Notes: generated from the sequence alone by a model not told the origin. 64,000 nt of DNA from Congeria kusceri (GCA_027627225.1 JAPFQT010000038.1:124001-188000); one strand, 5' to 3'. Shown: positions 35,875-46,701, counted from the first letter of the stretch. Made by a program: numbers and translations.

Positions 35875-36655
35875 TAGCTCGACTATTCGAAGAATAGGAG
35901 AGCTTTCCTACTACCTCCGGCGTCGGCGTCCGCGTCTGAATTTGGTTAAAGTTTATATTCAAAAGTTTTGTAACTTCAAAACTTACACAAGTTATTCACT
36001 TGAAACTTGGAATATACCCTTGTCATCAACTCCAGTGCCATGGGTAACATTCCGTGTAACTCGGGGGCAACAGTCCCTATAACTCTGTTTTGTATTTTGA
36101 CAAGAGTTATGCTCCATTTTCACACAGATTTTCTGGTTCAAGTTTATATTCAACAGTTTTGTTACTGCTGAACTACAAGTTATACACTTGAAACTTGGAA
36201 TATGCCTTTGTCATCAACTCCGGTGCCATGGGTTCCGTATAACTCTGTTTTGTACTTTGTCAGAGTTATGCTCCTTTTTCACATAGATTTTTCTCGTTAA
36301 AGTTTATATTCAAAAGTTGTGTAACTTCAGAACTGCATACGGTATTCACTTTAAAATAGAACCATACCTTTATCATCAACTCCAGCATCAGGGGCAACCT
36401 CCATATAACTCTGTTTTGCATTATGAAATTTTATGCCCCTTTTCATATAGATTTTCTTGTTAAAATGTATATTCAAAACTCTAATAACTTAAAAACTACA
36501 CACGTTATTTACTACATAACGTCGAAACTTGGAATAAGTTAATAATTGCAATAACTCAATGTTGTTTTTCAACACATTTATGCCGCTTCCACTTTCCAAA
36601 AATATGTACCAACTGAAATACTTCGAATAGTCGAGCGCGCTGACAGCTCTTGTTT
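35875..36655. mobile_element. Tandem-core element, TAGCTCGACTATTCGAAG type, copy 3
   Basis: Begins TAGCTCGACTATTCGAAGAA and ends ACTTCGAATAGTCGAGCGCG plus CAGCTCTTGTTT. About four core units. The termini are the best matched of the three copies. Confidence 0.85.
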
Positions 36656-36659
36656 ATTG

Positions 36660-37860
36660 ATACACACGAAAGAACGTCGAAATCGGTGTCCATCTATTTT
36701 GTTTTTTGTTAACTGACACATTTCGGTCAGAAAAAAACATTGAACATTTTCTAAAATGTGACGAATACGGATTGCACGGTAAACAATCGTGCCTTAAAAC
36801 TTTAGTTTCGGTGGGTTTTCGCTAGGTAGGGTCGGTTGCCCGAAACACATAATTTTTTGTTTTGACCCAATTTACAATCTTGCAACATATATAGTTGCAT
36901 AAATGCAATTAACTAAATAATCAAGCTAGTTTTTAATCACCAAATAGTTTTAGTCTGTACAGACAGAAACTCAAATGCATGTATATACATTGACTTGGCA
37001 ATTGGTTTAGGTTATACACCTCTAATAATCGATGCAAAAGTCGACAATAGAAGTTTTTGATTTATACAGTATTGAAGTGTTTCTTTCGTCGTTTGTATCG
37101 TTTTCTGTTCGATTTAAATTTGTATAGTCACTTTCATTTGCTTTTTTGAAAATAATGTATATGAAAGATCGTACATACACACTTTAAAAGTGATAACTTC
37201 TTTTACATCTTTATGCAATTTAAAGTTGTTAATAGTAGCAGTTAGGTGTTATGTATTAATATGTAATAAAGCCCAGCATTGAACAATGAAACATGACAAA
37301 TCTTGTACTAGGTTATGTGTTTTATTTATTTGTACGTTACTGATTACTTACTTTACAGATTACAGACATCGAATCCGTATTGAATATGAACATTTTCAAC
37401 AATTATCATGTATGTAGAGATTAAACGAAGTTACAAAAAATAATAGCTTTTGACGACTCGTCAAGACGTTTTTACAAGCTGAATAACGCAATCCATTTGT
37501 TTACAGGGTTGGCGTTTTTTTATTAAGTAAAATTGTTAAATCTTTCGTTTACGGAATACTTACTATACGAACGAAGAAAATTGTGTTGAGAAAATGCTTA
37601 ATGCGTTCACAGAAAATATATATTTTAAAGTTATCGTTTATGCTCAATGCAGATTCGGTGGCTTTAATTACACGTTGACATTTTAGCTGCGTTCTAATTT
37701 GTGTGTTTTAGTAATTCTATCAATATGAAGGTTATTTTTTTGTAATACAGAGATGAAATACAAATTAATGAAACAATACAACCAAACCGGCAACATATTT
37801 TTCCACAACAACCAACATATTGCTATAACTACATGAATAACACAAGCAACAGCTATTTCT
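36660..37860. other. AT-rich intergenic sequence
   Basis: No gene, RNA or structured repeat was recognised. Confidence 0.35.
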
Positions 37861-38024
37861 ACTACTACTAACAATCAATTGCTATTATTACGTCTGCTAA
37901 CATTACTACTGCTTCCATTCGACCTTTGTTGCTGCTGCTGCTGCGCTACAACTGCTGCTGCTATTGCATATACTGCTGCTGCTGCTGTTGATACTTCTAC
38001 AACTACTGCTGCAACTGCCGTTGC

Positions 38025-38072
<48 letters not shown>

Positions 38073-38095
38073 AATTATACAATAAAATAAATGAA
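37860..38095. repeat. CTG/CTA trinucleotide block passing into (AAT)n
   Basis: CTGCTGCTG and ACTACTACT words give way to an uninterrupted AAT run near 38027-38070. Poly-L, poly-C, poly-N and poly-I frames here are artefacts. Confidence 0.85.
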
Positions 38096-38109
38096 TCAAA
38101 TGAATGAAT

Positions 38110-38290
38110 AAGTAAATAAATAAATAATATAACTACAGTAAGAATAATAATATAATACGAGAGTAGGCTAAACAAGGAGATTTATATAACAATAAACAAA
38201 TAAAATAAACAAATAAATAAATACATTAATAATTACAGCAAGAATAATAATATAAAACGAGGGTAGGCTAAACAAGGAGATCGGATGGCC
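38110..38290. repeat. ~100-bp direct duplication
   Basis: AGAATAATAATATAATACGA with GTAGGCTAAACAAGGAGA at ~38140-38181 recurs with two changes at ~38241-38281. Confidence 0.75.
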
Positions 38291-38558
38291 CGAGTAGTTG
38301 CTGTGGGAGTGTGGGGCGATTTGGGAGAGAGGTGTGGTTAGTTTTGTGTAGGGTAGACGGTGCCTCTGGTCTGGCTGGCCTTGTATGCCGAGAAGAACAC
38401 CTTTAAACAGTTAAAATCAGTAGGAAATATCAATATGTAACATGCAAATAAAAAATAAAAATTGTCGAAATAAAAGAAAAATAACATAAAACTAAACTTC
38501 TGAAATAATACATGTATGATATATTAATCAAATAAAAAAGATACGTATTTGCTATATG

Positions 38559-38957
38559 CAGCAGCTGCTGCTTTCTGTTGCTGCTTCTACCTATGCAACT
38601 ACTGCAGCTTGAACTACTACTGTAACTACTGAAACTACTGATGCTTCTACTGCTGTAGCTGCTACTTCTACCACTGTTGCAGCTGCTACTACTGTTACAT
38701 CTGCTACTGCTGCTGCTGCTGCCGTTACCTATACTGATGTTGCTATTGCATCTACTGCTGGAGATGCTGCAGCTACTACTGCTACTGCTTCTGATATATA
38801 CGCAGCTGCTACAATTGATACAGTTCAAGCTGCTACTGTTCCAATTCCACTACTTACAACGCTTCTACGTCTACTTCCGCTACTTACTTCTACTATTAAT
38901 ATTCACACCAACCACTACCACTGCTGCTGCTGTTGTTGATGCTGGTAAAACTTGTTG
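38559..38957. repeat. Second CTG/CTA trinucleotide block
   Basis: About 400 bp dominated by GCTGCT, ACTACT and TTCTAC words, the same composition as 37860-38030, so the two probably share an origin. Confidence 0.8.
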
Positions 38958-39134
38958 TAATGCTACTGATTAGTGATCTTTTCTAAGCAGAGTTTCAGAC
39001 ATTAATCGATTCCATTATTTTACTTTTATCGCTGCATTAGACGATTGTTATAGATTTAATCGTTCCTTTTTATATTTTAACCCAAACTTTATTTGCTATC
39101 TCCGCTAATGTGATTTATTGTTGCTGTTATTTGT

Positions 39135-39330
39135 GTCTGTCTATATATTAATTAGCAACTTCTATATATTAATACGCAACTTTACGCAGAAAAGTCATGA
39201 TGGATGTGCATGCAATTTTGTAGGTAGGTGAAAGTGGGTCACTGAAACAAATGGTTAGATTTTGGTGGTGATCCGGATCATCATCTGATACAGGATATTT
39301 GAATTATTGGGAAATTAGATAAGGGAGCTA
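39135..39330. mobile_element. Dispersed repeat with GTCTGTC edge, related to 19650-19960
   Basis: TTTACGCAGAAAAGTCATGA and GGTTAGATTTTGGTGGTGAT with CCGGATCA follow a short GTCTGTC edge in the same order as at 19.7 kb. Confidence 0.5.
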
Positions 39331-39599
39331 ACATCACACTGAAAAATTCCATTCTTATGTGGGGTAACGTATCTTAGCCGAGGTCTGTGCTCTCCGAATG
39401 TTATTTTAGTTTATCTACTATAAAGAAAAAAATTAAAAATTGCATGTTTTTTCGTTTGTTAGCACAATTTCTTTTTTATTGTTTTTATTGGTAATTTTGT
39501 TTTACGTGATTATATAAAACATGTATAATGTGTTCATGCGTTTGTATGTTCAGTTATATATTATATATATGTATGTTTGTCTGTCTATATATTAATTAG

Positions 39600-40187
39600 C
39601 AACTTTTTAAACTTAGTATTGCAGGTGACGTAACAGGGGCGTGTCGACGGTAGATCGACAATAGCATTTACAGATAATTAATATTAAAGCGTTGTTAATA
39701 TTAAAGCGTTGTTAAATAGGATGTCTTTGTGTCTATAAACAGTTGACAAAGGTTATATAATTTCAATATATAATATTAATAGGAAATACCTCGATACGCC
39801 CCTTTAATATTACGCAGACTTCTCAAAAGTGGTTTATGCTTTAAACGTGTTTTAGTACAATTTATTTATTTTTTGCTTCCGTTATTTTTTCCAGTAATGT
39901 ATTTATACGAAATTTGTTTTAATTTGAAACATTAGTTTTATATGGTAAGTTTATAATATATATAAAATATAAATATGTGAAAATAAAATAAAATAAAATA
40001 AGAAACGTTGTGTTTTATTATTATATGTATTATATCCACCATAATACAATTAAAACAAAACAAGAAACATTAAATTTAGTCTTTGACGACAGTGCATGTT
40101 TCAAGTCTCGTGAATCTCTGAACCGAATTGTCTTTAGGCCAAATTGTCTTTGGACCTAACTGTCTTAGGATCACACGATACTTCAAC
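39600..40187. other. AT-rich intergenic sequence
   Basis: Apart from a short AATAA-type run near 39985, nothing was recognised. Confidence 0.35.
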
Positions 40188-40275
40188 TTCCGGTAAAATG
40201 GCGGCAATGTCAAAACACATTCGTACTTTCGCAGTTTATGAACAGATTTGGCAGTTAATTATGGCGTAGCAAAGG
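40186..40275 (+). promoter_or_regulatory. Possible TATA-less promoter with ETS and YY1 motifs and a first-exon donor
   Basis: ACTTCCGG (inverse ETS site) is followed directly by AAAATGGCGGC (YY1-type), a pairing common at animal TATA-less start sites. The ATG inside this motif opens a 23-codon frame (40198-40269) that ends in TAG; right after it AAAG^GTAACT at 40274/40275 is a plausible splice donor. This would be a non-coding first exon or a micro-ORF of a host gene on the plus strand. It lies ~170 bp left of the transposon end. Confidence 0.35.
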
Positions 40276-40784
40276 TAACTATCGATTGTTTTCATGTCTA
40301 TACGCAATAATGAAACGAATAACGTATCTAAACAGCACAGATCTGAATATTTAATAACGAAAAAACGAAACGAAGTAATCGTCAGATGTTAATGTAAAGC
40401 ACATAAAAACGATAGAGACCAGACAGGCACTAGGTCTGGGATGCACCTATCAATATCTTCTCCCGGGGGAGGGGGGCAGCCGCGGGATAACCCAGGGGAC
40501 TTTTTTTCGGGGGGGGGTGGCTTATTCCCAACCCTAGAGCCAAGAGCGTTGTTGTCTTAATATAGCTACCACAGAGTAGTACTCGATTTGTTACCTCCCC
40601 TTCTACTTCCGTTATAAACCATGGTTTGTTTAAGTTACAATTTTAACACTACAAACATGAATAAGTTAATATATAACGCATTTTATGTGAAATAAATAAT
40701 TATTCAGCGACTAATTGTTGAAATAATTGCATTTAAGCGCGTAATTTTTTTTTAATCGGACTTGACTTTAACCGATTTTTTTTT

Positions 40785-40976
40785 ACTTCCGCATTGTCGG
40801 ATGCCATTTTGGCCAACAGGGTCACATGTTTAAAATCTCGCTGATGACGTATTCTGCGGAATCCCGGGATTTGGGCGGAAAGTACGAAACTTAAAACAGC
40901 CTTGCGCACCTGTTCGGAGTGTTTTTTCTGGAAAACATAGTTAACTGCTTTTTTTAAGCGAGTTTTAAGCTATCTG
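40785..40976 (+). promoter_or_regulatory. Candidate promoter and first-exon donor inside the transposon
   Basis: TTACTTCCGCATTGTCGG and GATGCCATTTTGGCC (ETS-like and YY1-like) lie at 40785-40814, followed by a GC-richer stretch and then CTATCTG^GTGAGGG (~40975). An acceptor TTGTATTTTAG ends at 41293, just before the first ATG at 41305. This fits a 5' untranslated exon for the transposon gene. Inferred from motifs only. Confidence 0.3.
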
Positions 40977-41304
40977 GTGAGGGAAAAACATGCATATATC
41001 CCGTATGTTAAGTGGTTGCAACGATTTTATTTTTTAATCATGGAATATGATCATTCTACTTCACATTATAACACGTTGTAAAATTGTCGTCTGCTGCGCA
41101 TAAAAATGCGCAACCTCATTTTCGACCTTGATGATTTCTGTCCGAATGTATTGTGTCCGAAATATATTAACCGGAAGTAAACAAATCAAACGAAACACTA
41201 GCAAATTTCGTGACTTAACATTAAAATCTGATCGAAATGGCACGGAGAAATGAATGTTTGAAATGAAAAGTATGATTTTTTATTGTATTTTAGATACATC
41301 CATA

Positions 41305-41844
41305 ATGGCACGGTCAATATTTACACCAGATGGTTTAATAAATTACATGCACTGCATTGGGGCTTCTGATTTGCTTAGTTACACTGATTTTAGTTATTTC
41401 AACAAGCCTGAGTTTGACTTCTTTTCAAATTCAAATCGATTGGTTTTTCATTCAGCAAGCTTGGGTTTATTATTTCGTTTTTTGACCAGTTTACCAGCAG
41501 AAATTTCAGTTGATTATAATCTTGAGAAAAGCCTTCTGGAAACACAAAGTAAAAATGTTGTGTCTTTTGATGAAAATGGAAATGCAACAGAGCAACCTTC
41601 TTTCCAACAGGCACAAGATCCTTGTTGGATAGAACCTATATCGTCTCAAAGTTCAACGTGGTGTGTCCCCCCAACTGAACTCCAGTCAAAACCACCATCA
41701 ATTATTTCCAAATGCACCAAGGCAACTAGCCCATCCACCTTTTCATTAGGTTCATGTAGCACAGAGATTTGTTTTAAGAAATCAAAAATTGAAATTAATG
41801 TGCAAGATTCTAGTTCCGACGAAATTGACGTTTTTTCTATGTAA
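41305..41844 (+). CDS. ORF1 of the transposon, or N-terminal exon of its transposase
   Basis: Encodes 179 residues beginning MARSIFTPDGLINYMHCIGA. The start is preceded by an acceptor-like ATTTTAG at 41293, so I prefer this ATG to the upstream one at 41254. No family was recognised. The first ~90 residues are hydrophobic/aromatic-rich (FSYFNKPEFDFF, LGLLFRFL); the rest is S/T/P-rich and low in complexity, and the end is acidic (SSSDEIDVF). The frame ends in TAA, but GT at 41841 (TCTAT^GTAACA) could act as a donor before the stop. Joining 41840 to the acceptor at 42421 keeps the frame into the large exon. It may therefore be either a separate accessory protein or the N-terminus of a ~1137-residue protein. 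A minus-strand SINE lies in the interval between the two, as expected for an intron. Confidence 0.5.
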   Translation: MARSIFTPDGLINYMHCIGASDLLSYTDFSYFNKPEFDFFSNSNRLVFHSASLGLLFRFLTSLPAEISVDYNLEKSLLETQSKNVVSFDENGNATEQPSFQQAQDPCWIEPISSQSSTWCVPPTELQSKPPSIISKCTKATSPSTFSLGSCSTEICFKKSKIEINVQDSSSDEIDVFSM

Positions 41845-41985
41845 CACCCTTAGTATAAAATTGTTTTCATTGTTTAGATTGTTCGCTACATGCAACAGAT
41901 TGGACCTATATTATATTTATAGTTCTTTCCTGCTGGTGCAGATGAAGTTTCAAATTGTTGATAAGTATTTCAATTATATAACAGC

Positions 41986-42210
41986 GGTCAGTTAACCTAA
42001 TCACACCCTTCCTGGGCAAACTGCTTTACAACTACTAAGTGCACATACTAATGCCAGTAACTAACAACTGCCCTGCATGAATCAGAGGTTTGGGTAGAAT
42101 TGCCATATAAATATTTATTTGACCGGTCCCAACACAAGTCATGCTTGAAATTACACCCTTATCCTCTGATTTTAAGTCCAGTGCTTTACCAACTGAGATA
42201 ACCGGTTGGC
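41986..42210 (-). mobile_element. tRNA-derived SINE (family 3), minus strand, in a presumed intron
   Basis: Read on the minus strand it starts GCCAACCGGTTATCTCAGTT and GGTAAAGCACTGGACTTAAA (tRNA-like head), then a body with TATGGCAATTCTACCC, GTATGTGCACTTAGTA and GCCCAGGAAGGGTGTGA. The body matches the SINE at 51392-51695 (TATGGCCATTCTCCCC, GTATGTGCACTTGGTA, GCCCAGGAAAAGTGTGA). Its position between ORF1 and the large exon agrees with this interval being intronic. Confidence 0.75.
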
Positions 42211-42425
42211 ATTATTTTAATACATATGTAAATTTTGTTTCGCTTTAGTTATTTTTGTTTAGTAGAAATATTATTTCCTACATTTGTTTCATTTGTTTAC
42301 ATTTTTATTTTATTTTTTTCAGTTCTATTATATTTAGTTTCCCCACCAGACTGGAAGACCGTGCTAAATATTGTCGTCACACTTGTAATGTAAGTATCAG
42401 TTTTACGTTCTTCATTTTCAGAGCC

Positions 42426-45400
42426 ATGGATTTGACAAATGACCAAATAGTTTGTAAAATAAAGAATAATGGCTTACTTGAAACTGCCAAGTTTCTACAT
42501 CCAATGACAAACAATAACTGTTGTCTGACAACAATTATAGTTCAGCTGGAACGAATTTTAAAGAAATTCCAACATTTAAATAAAAGTAAGTCTCGTGTTA
42601 AGGGAAACGATAATTTGGAAAGATTTTTACAAAAACAATATGAATTTCCATCAAGTAAGCAAACTGAAGTGTCCACATCCCATGAAAAAGTTTTCACCGC
42701 ATATGACAACGTCGAACTAAAGGCTTATGCTTATGAAAAGGTTTCGAATGAATTGGCCACTGAAATAAATCACTTGAAGTTTGAAAAAGATATAATTGAA
42801 AGCAACTTATTAAGTACAATTGAAGACAGAGATTTATTAAATGAAAGTTTCAAAAAAAGTGAAAAAAAAAATGAAATAAAGCAAAAAGAACTGAAACGAA
42901 CAGCCAATAGGGAATCCTATTGGCGCGCAAAATTTAGAAAAATTGACCATGAAAAAAACGAAAAAATTTATACTGAAGATGATGTCAAGCAAATTATCGA
43001 CGAACGAAAGCACCTTGAAAATGAATATAGTAAATTACAAGAAAATTTTGATTCAATTTTTGAAGAAAACGAATATCTTAGAAGTATTGTACAAAATGAT
43101 TCACAAATTGAAAATGTTGAACTGTATGACGAAAAAACAAAGACATATAATACAAAACTGCATATGTGTGTGCATTCTCTTTTAGACAATCATGTGTCAT
43201 ATCAAAACGTGAATTCTGTCATTGAAAGTGTTTTGCAACTAGTCGAGAAAAAACCAAATAAACTTCCAGCAGCCAGTACTATTCAAAATTGGTCTATCGA
43301 ACGAGGACTGTTGGCTCGAAAGCAAATTATTGATACTTGTCCGGATAAATTAGACACTACACTACACACAGATGAGACCAGTAAATATGGGTCAAAGTGG
43401 GGTGCCTTTGCAACTACAGACAGTGAAGGGCAGTACACACTTCTTGGCCTCAGAGATATGGCAACAAAATCTAGCCATGATACATTGCAAACATTTAAAA
43501 ACATTCTTTCTGATTTTGACAGTGCATGTTCTTCCGACAATTCTCCAGGACAAAAAATTCTTACAAATATAAAAAAAAATACAATGAGCGACCGTGCTGC
43601 AACGGAAACTAAATTTAATGAAATATTGGCCGAATATAGAAATGAAATTTTACCAAAAATCTATGACAATTACAATAAGATGGAAGAAGAAGAAAAAGCA
43701 GCAGTGGCAAAAATGAATAATTTTTTCTGTGGTTTGCACACTCTTGTCCACATGGCTGAAGTATCAGGTAAATGTTTGTTCCAAGTAGAAAAAAGTCATT
43801 TTGACGATCATGTGCCAATACATAATGTTACATTTAATAAAAGCGGACAGTCTGGAACATTAAGAAGTATTTTCACAGCATGTAAGGCTTTCGCAAAACG
43901 AGGTGATCAGAAGAATGGCTGCCATTCTAATTTTGTAACTTTTATTTCTGGGTTTTTGAAATCAAATGGTATGCATGGATTGCCCCTACAACCATTAAAA
44001 GGAAACAGGTTTAACATACTCTTCACTAATGCTGGACATGTGTTTTATTTGCATGAACATATGATTTCATACCTTGAAAAATCTCCAACATTAAATGAGC
44101 TGTTGAAATCTGTACTGTTTGATTTGAAACAACCGTTTTTTATTGCCGGGTGTAAAAGTTTAGGCCTCATTTCAAAAGTCATTACAACTCCATTGTGGAA
44201 TGTGATAGAAGACAGAGACATTTCTATAAGTGATATGAATAAAAGGTATGCGCGACTGATAGAATTTTTACATGAATCAGTTCAAAAAATAGAAAGTTTT
44301 GTATCAGGAAATTTAAAACTTTATGAAGATGTTCCAACTAAAAATGACAAGATTCTTGAAGAGTTACTGAAACCATCCTGCATTGACAATCATGTCTTTA
44401 CCATCTTATCTGTGATTTTACCAGCAATGGTAACGCTAATTGAAAAACAGTATGTTGATCATCTGCCCGGAGGAATCCATGAAAATCTTGACCTGCAAGA
44501 AACATCAAGTGTCGACAAACACAACAAATATCCTGAAAGAATATTTTCATATGCTGATCATATAATGTCCGTCAAACCCAACATTTCAACACTTGCATTA
44601 GAATCACACATCACTTTTTCTTTAAATAAAACAGCAGAGTGGCTTTCACACAGACAAGATGCATCACAGCTTATTATTGAATGTAGTAAGGCAGTAGGAA
44701 AAGAAAGAGAAAAATTCAAACAAAGGGAAGAAGAAATATGGCAACAGAGGCTGGAAAAACAACACAAGGAATTTAAAAGAAAAGAATTATTGGAGAAGAA
44801 AAGAGTAGAAAAACTGGAAAAGGAGACAAACGACATTATGTATTATGGTTTGTGGCAGACTGAAGATCAGGTCAACAAAGAAGTAGCTGAATTAAATTCA
44901 ACAAAACAAAAAGATGAAGCATTGAAAGCACAATTGCGGTTCAGAAAAAATGTATTTAAACAAAAAAGTGAAAATCAAAATGTATATGCTTTCTCCAAGA
45001 CCGTGAATGGTCAACGATTACAATTAACAGTTGATGAACTTAAAGAAAATCTTATAAAATTAGTTAAGGGTGCATATGAAATTCCCACACCAGAAAGTGA
45101 CATTCATTTGTTAGTAGGGAAAAATATAGATCATAAATGGTTAGATGATGTCAAAGTTTCCTGGTATGAAGGCACTGTAATATCTCAGGTATTAATTAGC
45201 ATTACAGGGATAGTAAGGCCAACATGAAAAATATATTTGTTTATCATTACCTACCGATAGAACCGAAACATCATATCTCATAGTCATAAGTTGTTACATG
45301 GTTTATTTTTAAGATTTAATGTAATTTTTAATTTGGGTTAAGATTAATAAGAAGCTATTATTTATGTCCACTATCTTTAAACTGTACATAGAACTAACCA

Positions 45401-45846
45401 ACCCATTAGTATCAACTTTGGGCAGGCAATTGCAAACTAATTATTTTTAAAGGTTGGCCTTATGTACATCAACATCACCAATTGTATAAAACAAATAACT
45501 AACTAATGTGTATTTACCCCTTGATAAGTACATTAAACATACTAAAAGATGTCTAACTTACCGGTAGTTTTCAGATACATAAATGCTAATGTTGTTGCTC
45601 CTTTATATGGTTTTCATATTTTAATCATTGATCATATACTGGAAATACTGGCCTTATGGAATCACTTTTAGTAGAAATATAATATCACAATAGCATAAAA
45701 CATGATGCCTAAACTTTGTATATTTACTTTTGCAGGTTCCTGGATATCCGGCCTGGTTTAACGTGCTCTACGAAAATGACTGTGCTGTGTATGCTGTGGA
45801 ACTCACCAAGGACTACCAAGCTGGTGACGTTATTATAAAGACATAG
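42426..45846 (+). CDS. Putative DDE-type transposase with CxxH motif and Tudor-like C-terminus (two coding exons)
   Basis: Exon 42426-45188 joins 45736-45846 across a phase-0 intron (CTCAG^GTATTA...TTTGCAG^GTTCC), giving 957 residues. The ATG at 42426 follows a TTTTCAG acceptor and sits in AGCCATGG. Residues ~90-222 are K/E-rich coiled coil. A core follows: D316 (HTDETSKYG), D389 (MSDRAATETKF) and C435-x2-H438 (FFCGLHTL). CxxH after the second acidic residue is known from hAT, Mutator, P and Kolobok-type RNase H transposases. E692 (QETSSVDKHNKYPER) is my best guess for the third acid. Then come LALESHITFSLNKTAEWL (~722-740), a second coiled coil (~750-840) and a short C-terminal segment (~902-957: HKWLDDVKVSWYEGTVI, then WFNVLYEND and ELTKDYQAGD) resembling a Tudor/SH3-like barrel that only becomes complete after splicing. 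Without splicing it would end 13 codons later. The catalytic role is inferred; the family was not recognised. Its place between the terminal repeats supports a transposase. It could also be domesticated. Confidence 0.7.
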
Positions 45847-46387
45847 ACTATTGCAGGTACCTGTATTTGATTTTATTGCAGATCAAATAAGGGATTGTTT
45901 CTCATGTTAAATGGTTTATGTATGGTTTACCAATTTTATTGGCATTCACGTCGGTACAAACGGCATGGCATTGCAAAGCTGATGTTGGCAGAAATTCACT
46001 CTGTCCTTTTTCTATATAGATAATGTTAATATTCAAAGGGTTGTAACTCATTGAAATGACACTTATTTTCTTCATTTTCTTTATTTTAAACATATTTAGA
46101 TTAAAACTGTTAAATACATATACAATATTAGCATGCTTTACAACAAAATAGTGATATGTCATAAAAACTTAATTTTCGGCAGAAAGAATCGTAAATTCCA
46201 AATATTCAAAGGGACATAACTCTTCAACGGGTACACCAATTTCAAAAATTCTTTCAGATAATTGATAGGCTCACTTAGACCTTTCTAATGATGTATAACA
46301 CTACATATATATTGGAAAAAACAATTTTACTCTGTGGTAGCTACTTAATATCCACAGTGGGAGATGCTTCGTGTATCAATGTTAAGA
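45847..46387. other. 3' part of the transposon, no gene
   Basis: AT-rich sequence between the stop codon and the conserved right end. Contains two phrases related to AAAGGGACATAACTC/AAAGGGTTGTAACTC (~46035 and ~46206), possibly a short repeat. Nothing else is seen. Confidence 0.4.
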
Positions 46388-46674
46388 GGATCTAAAATCC
46401 GACCTAAGGCTATTTCCTCGGATCTGGAATTATAGCGCGTATTAAGTTCCCGCTCGTTGGGAATCGCTTTCAGTCTAAAGGCCCGTATATGCCCTCCGCT
46501 CCCCCACGGGGGGGAAAATATTGACGGGTGCGGGACGCAGCAACTTACTTGAAATTGGCACTGAAGTACTAGCGGTAGCATTAATTGTAAGGCCCTTGGT
46601 AAATATTGAGTATAATAACGTGGGCAAAAATTGCCCATATATAAATAGATGTCCTTAACTTGATAGTTCAAATT

Positions 46675-46701
46675 CTTATTACACTGCAGATCTGTTATAT
46701 C
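46675..46701 (-). repeat. Arm of a 27-bp perfect inverted repeat
   Basis: The reverse complement of this 27-bp segment, which includes CAGATCTGCAGTGTAATAAG, occurs without mismatch at 48244-48270. Weaker similarity continues outward (TTTATATA, ATTGCCCA). Probably two inverted copies of one dispersed repeat. Confidence 0.7.

Larger units (their letters stand above)
40443..46531 (+). mobile_element. ~6.1-kb autonomous-looking DNA transposon
   Basis: The left terminus reads GCACCTATCAATATCTTCTC; the right terminus, read inward, is GCACCCGTCAATATTTTCCC. The consensus is GCACCYRTCAATATTTTCCC, the differences being mostly C/T and G/A. Both ends match the ends of the 290-bp element at 30047-30336. 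Between them lie an ORF at 41305-41844 and the large gene at 42426-45846, both on the plus strand, and no other genes. The flanks read ...GGGAT left and GGGAC... right, a possible but unproved 5-bp target-site duplication (4 of 5 match). A SINE at 41986-42210 lies inside. Terminal repeats are decayed, yet the large exon is fully open. Confidence 0.75.

Noticed and set aside
37875..38099. Poly-leucine or poly-asparagine protein
   Set aside because: Simple (AAT)n and (CTG)n tracts, open in many frames.
42390..42421. 32-bp intron (GTAAGT...TTTTCAG) directly before the large exon
   Set aside because: Too short for normal animal splicing. More likely the acceptor is used with an upstream donor and GTAAGT is incidental.
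42255..42425. Upstream N-terminal extension of the large exon frame from the ATG at 42255
   Set aside because: The extension is F/I-rich, derived from T-rich intronic sequence, and is followed by a good acceptor immediately before the Kozak-like ATG at 42426.
45189..45227. Unspliced C-terminus of the large protein
   Set aside because: Strong splice signals and a well-formed downstream segment that completes a small barrel favour the spliced form.
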